Below are positions 58,451 to 64,000 of a stretch of DNA of 64,000 bases, one piece after another (position 1 is the stretch's first letter; every line of letters starts with the position of its first letter). A model generated the notes under the pieces. It was not told the origin of the DNA. It saw only the letters and a program-made list of their open reading frames with translations, and searched no databases. Both the position numbers and the translations under genes were made by a program. Source of the stretch: Epiperipatus broadwayi (lineage: Eukaryota; Onychophora; Udeonychophora; Euonychophora; Peripatidae). The stretch is taken from NCBI GenBank assembly GCA_028023455.1, contig JAQFVV010006221.1:7361011-7425010 (forward strand), read 5' to 3'.

Positions 58451-58651
58451 ATTATCACAGACATTAACATAGTGAGGGAACTTTTCCAGAATGTATTGAA
58501 AGATTTCTATCTGCTTGTAGAGAATGGCATTGTGTATGGGATAGGCTCCTGCACAATCTTGAGCTGAGATAAAGAGACTATTCTGGAGAAGAGTTTGGAC
58601 TTTGGAAAAGTCACCGTCCTTGATTGAGGAATGAAGATTTTCGATCTGGAT
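58451..58651 (-). CDS. Ankyrin-repeat exon, first recognised exon of the gene
   Basis: This is a 201-bp phase-0 exon of 67 codons. The acceptor is TTTTTCAG (58652 and up) and the donor AAT|GTGAGT (58450-58445). It encodes about two ankyrin units: LHSSIKDGDFSKVQTLLQNS, then AQDCAGAYPIHNAILYKQ and IFQYILEKFPHYVNVCDN. VCDN joins CKYTPLHYAA of the next exon to give a standard repeat junction. Read without splicing, the frame extends upstream to a Met at 58741, but the clean acceptor makes an internal exon more likely. Upstream exons were not found. Confidence 0.88.
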
Positions 58652-59127
58652 CTGAAAAATATGTAAAATATTATTTTTTTCAAAATACAAAGAGTGCATA
58701 ATATTTTTTAGCAGCAGCAATTTATTTGTATTCTGTTGCATGAAATCATCTTTAGATGATTATTTGATTAAATTGATGCTATGTCCAGCGGTGACCAAGT
58801 TACAGTACAGCTGGATTGCAAATTAAAACAAATGTCATTAATATAATCACAGGTGGCACTGCAATTTAAATTATAGATACTCCATAATATTTATATAGTT
58901 TTTTTTTATTATTAAGGGAAAAAAATGCAGGTGACTGATCACCTGCTACATGATGTAAATACATTTGTTTAAAGAAATCTTGAGATCGTACTACAGTCAA
59001 TAACACTAGTCTTCTCCATTGATTTAAAAGAGTCTTTGAATTGCCAAGTCCTTTAATTCACAGATTCTTAGAACTTTATCCATGTTGCCATATCTTTGTA
59101 TAAAACCACAACTATGGAATTCATACT
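58652..59127. other. A+T-rich sequence upstream of the ankyrin exon
   Basis: No further ankyrin-like frame was recognised. Confidence 0.5.
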
Positions 59128-60235
59128 TTAACCCGTTTCTGAATTTCTATCACTTTCCTGTTCTGAATTTTCTTCAAAATTTTCCTCTTGTGAACTTATT
59201 TCTTCATTATCTGTGATTTCTTCCATTTCATCAGTACACACAGTACAAGTATTAATTTGTTGCTGCATTTCCTTTGGACAGTCATCTACTTTCTCGCTTC
59301 CAGAACTGTCACTATGAGCCTCATTGCTCCATTGCTCTTCTACATTATCAAGTTCTTCCACTGAATTATCAGACTTTTCTGAGATAACCTGTGCTACTTC
59401 TCCTTGCCTGCTTCCAGACCTGTCACTACGAGCCTCATCATGCCATTGCTCTTCTATGTTATCGATTTTTTCCTCTGGATTATCTGCCTCTTCTGAAATT
59501 ATCTGCCCTACTTCACTCTTGCTACATACATCCCCCTTCCAAAAAAGACATGCCTCTTTAGATTCAACAATACATTTGAAGATCATGGGATGAGCTAAAA
59601 TATCATCATGTTCCATTACCTCTGGGTCATTGACTATCTGACCTTCTGATTCAGTTTCCATCTCATCCCCTGACTCCTGTTGAGCCAGCTTCCTCTTCTG
59701 TCTTCTTTTCCTTATACTCTTTCTCCTTGAGAGACCCTCAGTTTTCTTTTCTTGCTCACCACATAGTTCAATGTTTGAGCCCACAACAGTATGCTCATCG
59801 GTTTGCGAGCCAGAGCCATTCTGATTTTTCCTTTTGAAACTTACACCTTGTGTCATTTTACCCATTTGAATTGAACCGTTCTCACTTAGTTCCATATCAC
59901 TGAACATGTTAGCTTCTTTTCATTGACCAATTTCTTTTAATGTGCCTTCAGATTCTTCAGATTGTATTGATTCGAAGTTGGTCAGTTCTGCCTGTGCTGA
60001 TTGTACCTTTATCTCTTCAGCCACATCTCTAGCTTGACCTGCATTTGCCCCATCTTTAAAACTACTGTGCAAGGTTTCTTGATTTTTTTTATAATATAGC
60101 TTATTTGGTTTCACTTTATCTTGTAAATGAGATTCCCACATTCTGTGCATAATCTTTTTGGACAAGCCCTAATTAAATGGCCAGTGTCCCAGCATCCATA
60201 ACACAGGTTGAATTCCTCGAATTACTATGTATATT
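59128..60235 (-). pseudogene. Zinc-knuckle ORF1/Gag-like sequence of a retroelement, frameshifted
   Basis: On the minus strand a CCHC knuckle (CYGCWDTGHLIRAC, C-x2-C-x4-H-x4-C) at about 60205-60160 is followed by a second partial one (LCTECGN). A frameshift then leads into 60165-59920, and after a stop and another frame change comes an intact 259-codon ORF (59907-59128). That ORF is polar and acidic with a basic patch (RRKSIRKRRQKRK). It contains a duplicated unit of about 37 residues (EVGQIISEEADN and EVAQVISEKSDN), each ending EEQW….(S/R)GS. Paired knuckles before an acidic tail recall ORF1 proteins of L1/Tx1-like LINEs, or a retroelement Gag. No RT lies beside it. Confidence 0.6.
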
Positions 60236-60369
60236 GGGCTTTTATTCTTCTAGGGATTTAACTAGCTAATGATTGTCTCTTTCCTTTCTGGTGAAGATCA
60301 CAGCTCTCCGTTCCCTTTTTAATAATCTAATTGGTTGGAGTCTAACGGTACCACATGATAGTACCAATG

Positions 60370-61420
60370 TTATTACATTCCAACCTGCATTTTTGTTTAA
60401 TAAATATACAATACAAGTTCTTGTATATTTGATTAATTAAAGTTTTTTTTTTCCAATAATTCTTATCAGGAATCCGATCCGTATTTTACAGTGATATTTA
60501 ATTAAATTTGCTATAGGGCTATTTTATATTTAATCAGAGTTGCTGATTTTTAAATTAATTTCGCCTAATTAGTTCATAGAATTTTTATATGTCCATTGCA
60601 TTTATACACGCACATACTTAATTTAAAACTTGAACATTTTCAAGTCTTTTTCTATTTCAATAAAAATATGCGTTTGATCAGATTTTTTTTAAATACGCGT
60701 TTGATCAGATTTTTTTTAAATACACGTATTTAGCAATTGTTAACCAACTGAAAAAATCATCAGTTTATAAAATGAGAATAAAATGTGTTTCTGTAAAAAT
60801 TATTTATCATAATTGGCTTATATAAAACTGGTTTGATTAGACTCCAATAAATAAATAAAAATATATAAATTGCTCGTGCAACCAAGCAACAGTTAAGAAC
60901 CAAAATCATTATTCTCAGTAATTTTATTGCAATTGTTTCTTCACCCGGAATTGAATTAAAAATATTAATTGCACTACTAACAAGCTGGTCTTACATTGGC
61001 CCACAGTTCAGAACTAAACACTGGAAGTCATTTTGACTGCCACTTTTGCAGATGTGATATGCATTGATAGTCTTTTTGGTTTTCAGACAGTTTTGCATAG
61101 AAGCTTAAGTGAAGCAACTACTTACGTCAGAATCACTGAATTTTGTTTCTTCATATTCTAGAAGAATTGAATTTTGATAAATTTGCCAATTAGAAGGTTA
61201 AATAGCTTTATTTCAAAGTTTGTTTCCATTTTGTGTATGGATTGTCAAGGAGATTTAGATGTTATTTAGTGTTAGTCAGGGTTTTACAATGTCTTCAAAG
61301 TATCAGTACAAAATTTAATGCTTGAAAATGTGAAGAGTGGTGTTATGATGATAGTAATAATTAAATGCAATACTTTTTCAAAGTGTAACCAAATCATATT
61401 GGTAATTATATATATATATA
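60370..61420. other. Unannotated A+T-rich stretch
   Basis: A 28-bp direct repeat (GCGTTTGATCAGATTTTTTT) occurs twice at 60670-60725. No gene was recognised. Confidence 0.5.
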
Positions 61421-62505
61421 CACCTGGGTCTCATTTTACGCGATAGATAGGTTCCTCAGAAAATACGCGCAAACGAAATCGCGCAAAAATAGACGTAACT
61501 TACATTGAAAAAGGGGGGATGCGGTCTGTGATTTTTCAAAATTCGCATAAAAGCAAAGCGCCAATGTAAAATTACTTTAAAATTTGCGCAAAAAAAAAAA
61601 TAAGGAAATAAAATATGACTAATAAAAAATTTCAAATTTGAAAAAAATTGATACAAGACAAACTTTTTTTAACTATAATATTTAATTTTATTCAAAATAA
61701 TATATTTTTATGCATAATTTACAGTACAGTAATTTACATTTTTTATACATGTTTTAATTATTGTCGCTATTTGCCGAAAAACATGTTCATTTGCACTCTC
61801 ATGTTGTGTTAATGGTTTTCTGTTGACAATGTAATTAGTAATTAATCTTTGAGACAATGATTTTATTAATTGTTTATGAACTTAGACTTATGATAATAAA
61901 AAGACATTTATTCACCACTGCTGGGAAAAATTTAATTAAAACTAACAACTAAAAATTAAATTCTTATTTTTGTCTTTAATTTTTTAATTTTCAATTCCGT
62001 TTAAAAATCAAATTTCGTTTTACATCACATTAATTTCAAGCCACTGTAAGTAATTTTTAAATTGTTAATTACAATTAAAAATCAGATTTTAATTTTTAAT
62101 TGTCAAATTTAATTGTGCCCACTGCTATTACTCACCTTTTAAAAATAAACTTGCGGACACTAAATGATTAATAATTGATTAAGTTCTTTTTTAAAAAGCA
62201 AAAACAGAATGTGATTTAAAATGCAAAATTAACACGCACAATGTTTGAACAAATTTACATTATAATCTTGTAAAATTTAATGTGTGTATATTTCATTATT
62301 GCATAAAATCTTACTATTATAAAGCACTGAAAATATTGAAATTACTAAGATGAAAGTCAAATTCCAATAATGTGCTATAACGTAAGTGTGCGAAATTTAT
62401 TATTTAAAGTAATAGCGCATTATCGGAGTACGACTTCCGGTGAAACATGAATCGCGTAACTTCAAAATCGTGCTAAATAAGTCCGCGTAAAAAGAGACCC
62501 AGGTG
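61421..62505. mobile_element. 1.1-kb TIR DNA transposon, non-autonomous (CACCTGGGTCTC termini)
   Basis: It starts CACCTGGGTCTCATTTTACGCG and ends CGCGTAAAAAGAGACCCAGGTG, an inverted repeat of about 22 bp with one indel. TA lies on both sides, consistent with a Tc1/mariner or pogo/Tigger duplication, although the flanks are TA-rich. Ends are enriched in CGCG words (TACGCGCAAACG, CGCGTAAC), and the interior is A+T-rich with no transposase ORF. Confidence 0.78.
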
Positions 62506-62569
62506 TATATAAATATAATTTAAGAACATGTGTATTTTCTATATTAATGTAATTTTAAAGGAGAAACTG

Positions 62570-62705
62570 ATGAGTGCTGATTCAGCACTAAATACGGATA
62601 TTGGAGATCATTTATTTTTTCACATGTATGTGGTCATATGTATGGTTGTATAAAATGGATTGGATAGCTATAGGGAGTTTGAAAGTCTGATAGAAGTCCT
62701 TTATA
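62570..62705 (+). repeat. Interspersed repeat family R, fragment
   Basis: GTGCTGATTCAGCACTAAATAC, GGAGATCATTTATTTTTTCA, CATGTATGTGGTCATATGTAT and GTTTGAAAGTCTGA match the right arm of the family. Confidence 0.65.
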
Positions 62706-62820
62706 ATTATATATCTATATAATTAAAAACCAGTCAATACTTAGACAATCCCAATATCAATAACAATCAATAATTTCAAATTGTTTTTAAGGCAAGGTGA
62801 AATCCTTTATATATATATAT

Positions 62821-62965
62821 ATCATCATCATCATTGTCAACCATTATCAATCCATTGCAGAATGAAGTTCTCTCCAAGTTCAATCCATATTCTCCGATCT
62901 TTAGCTTCTCTTCTTTACATCACCCCTGCACACTTTCTTATTTCATCTATCCATCTCACATGTGG
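62821..62965 (-). mobile_element. RTE LINE, extreme 5'-truncated copy
   Basis: This is the reverse complement of about 1231-1380: ATGTGAGATGGATAGATGAAAT at its 5' end through GGATTGATAATGGTTGA and an ATGATGATGATG tail. It encodes the RTE C-terminal tail with an in-frame stop. It lies between two (TA)n runs. Confidence 0.88.
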
Positions 62966-64000
62966 TATTTATATATATATATAATATACTACCATAAAAA
63001 CTCTTTTTAGAACAATATGAATGAGATGTTAAATCTACATAATAAGCATCTGGAATTGTAAATTGCCAGTTCAGTACTTCTTAGTTTATAATTTCAGATT
63101 ACTCATATTTAAAATTTAAATTCAAATTATTTTGTGAAAGAACACTTTCTAATATATATATATAAATATGTGAGTACGGTTTTCAGGTTTATCCGTTTAT
63201 GTGGTTTCTTGTTATTACTAATATAAAACAGATGTTTGGTTAAATTTTGCCTACCATTGCCTGAATTGTTCAATAGTCCTCTCTAGAGACTCTGGTAACA
63301 AAAAATAGACTGAAGATTATCTTCTTATGATTTAAGTGATGATTACTTTGGCCAATACAAAATTCATAAGACATTAGATTTTTTTTTAAAAAAAGTACGA
63401 TAGTGAATAAATAATATAACATTTTGTTGTTGTTGTGTTGAATTATCACGCTCTATATAAAAATGAAATAAAGTTGAAATTAATCATTCATCATCCCTCT
63501 TTTTATTTAATATTTCTAAATGTTGTTATGGGTAAAATAAGCAATTGTTAATTATGGGACACATCATCTACAGTTGTATGAAATTTTCATTTTTTTAATT
63601 ATTTTTAACCCAAACTGATTAAACGCTAATATGTAAACATTATTTGATGATCAAGTAAATATATTTTTAAAAAAATTTAACCCTGACCATTTGGTTTAAT
63701 CGGTAAACTAATTGAAAGGATTGAGTTCAATTTCTGACAGATGAAACACTAACGCAAATACAATCTAGCTTTTTTGTATAAATCGCACCTATTTTCATTT
63801 TTCGAGACTGCACTACAAGACATCACTAGCAAAAATGGTAATTAGATAAAAAATGAAACAGGCCTTTAACGATTACGCCAACAAACTAGGCAATTTAATA
63901 AATTATTAAAAACCCATAGCACGCCATACATTTAAGAATCATATACTGTACTTAACAAAAAGTAGTAACAATGGAGTTTAATGCAGGACTACTTATGCTA
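62966..64000. other. Unannotated A+T-rich stretch
   Basis: No recognisable gene, RNA or repeat. Confidence 0.5.

Noticed and set aside
38628-58651. Latrotoxin-like ankyrin protein
   Set aside because: Only the generic ankyrin pattern is shared. Multi-exon structure and the long N/K/E-rich region do not fit that family.

Overview
The window is animal nuclear DNA. It is very A+T-rich (about three quarters A+T by eye), has GT-AG introns of several to tens of kilobases, and is full of retrotransposons, SINEs, MITEs and microsatellites. No operons or prokaryotic genes are visible. The mix (RTE and CR1/L2-type LINEs, Penelope-like elements, a Ty3/Gypsy element with very long LTRs, tRNA-derived SINEs) suggests a large invertebrate genome, and an arthropod is plausible. 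I cannot name the species.

The one convincing host gene lies on the minus strand and spans much of the window. Two phase-0 ankyrin exons (58451-58651 and 38628-38729) join in frame to a single 7.6 kb exon (27701-35345). That exon finishes the ankyrin region and then encodes about 2,500 residues of N/K/E/I-rich repetitive sequence. It contains a five-unit array with a 90-residue period and a duplicated 185-residue block. The 5' exons lie right of 58651, possibly outside the window. The exon ends at a probable GT donor, so more exons are expected to the left. A possible ankyrin-like terminal exon lies at 19372-19615.

Left flank (1-27 kb): a decayed RTE RT runs off the left edge. Then come a hAT-like MITE (1805-2083), several foldback elements, tRNA-derived SINEs, a poly(A) retrosequence with a 14-bp target duplication (9472-9832), and an almost complete but dead CR1/L2-type LINE (about 13620-18225, minus). 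The LINE retains ORF1 (PHD finger, coiled coil, SGNH esterase), endonuclease, RT and a C-terminal zinc knuckle. A hAT-like MITE is nested in a foldback element at 25.9-26.5 kb.

Introns of the ankyrin gene (35.3-58.5 kb): two Penelope-like loci (35622-36565 and 41559-44745) share one design, a longer copy fused at its 5' end to a shorter inverted copy. There is also a Gypsy-type LTR element (50010-57073, minus). Its 2.5-kb LTRs exceed its interior, where a deletion joins a gag-like ORF to the end of integrase.

Right end (59-64 kb): a frameshifted zinc-knuckle ORF1/Gag-like sequence, a 1.1-kb TIR transposon with TA duplications (61421-62505), and the 3' tip of a second RTE copy.

The most striking overall feature is the density of long inverted repeats: at least a dozen palindromic elements from 70 bp to 3.2 kb.
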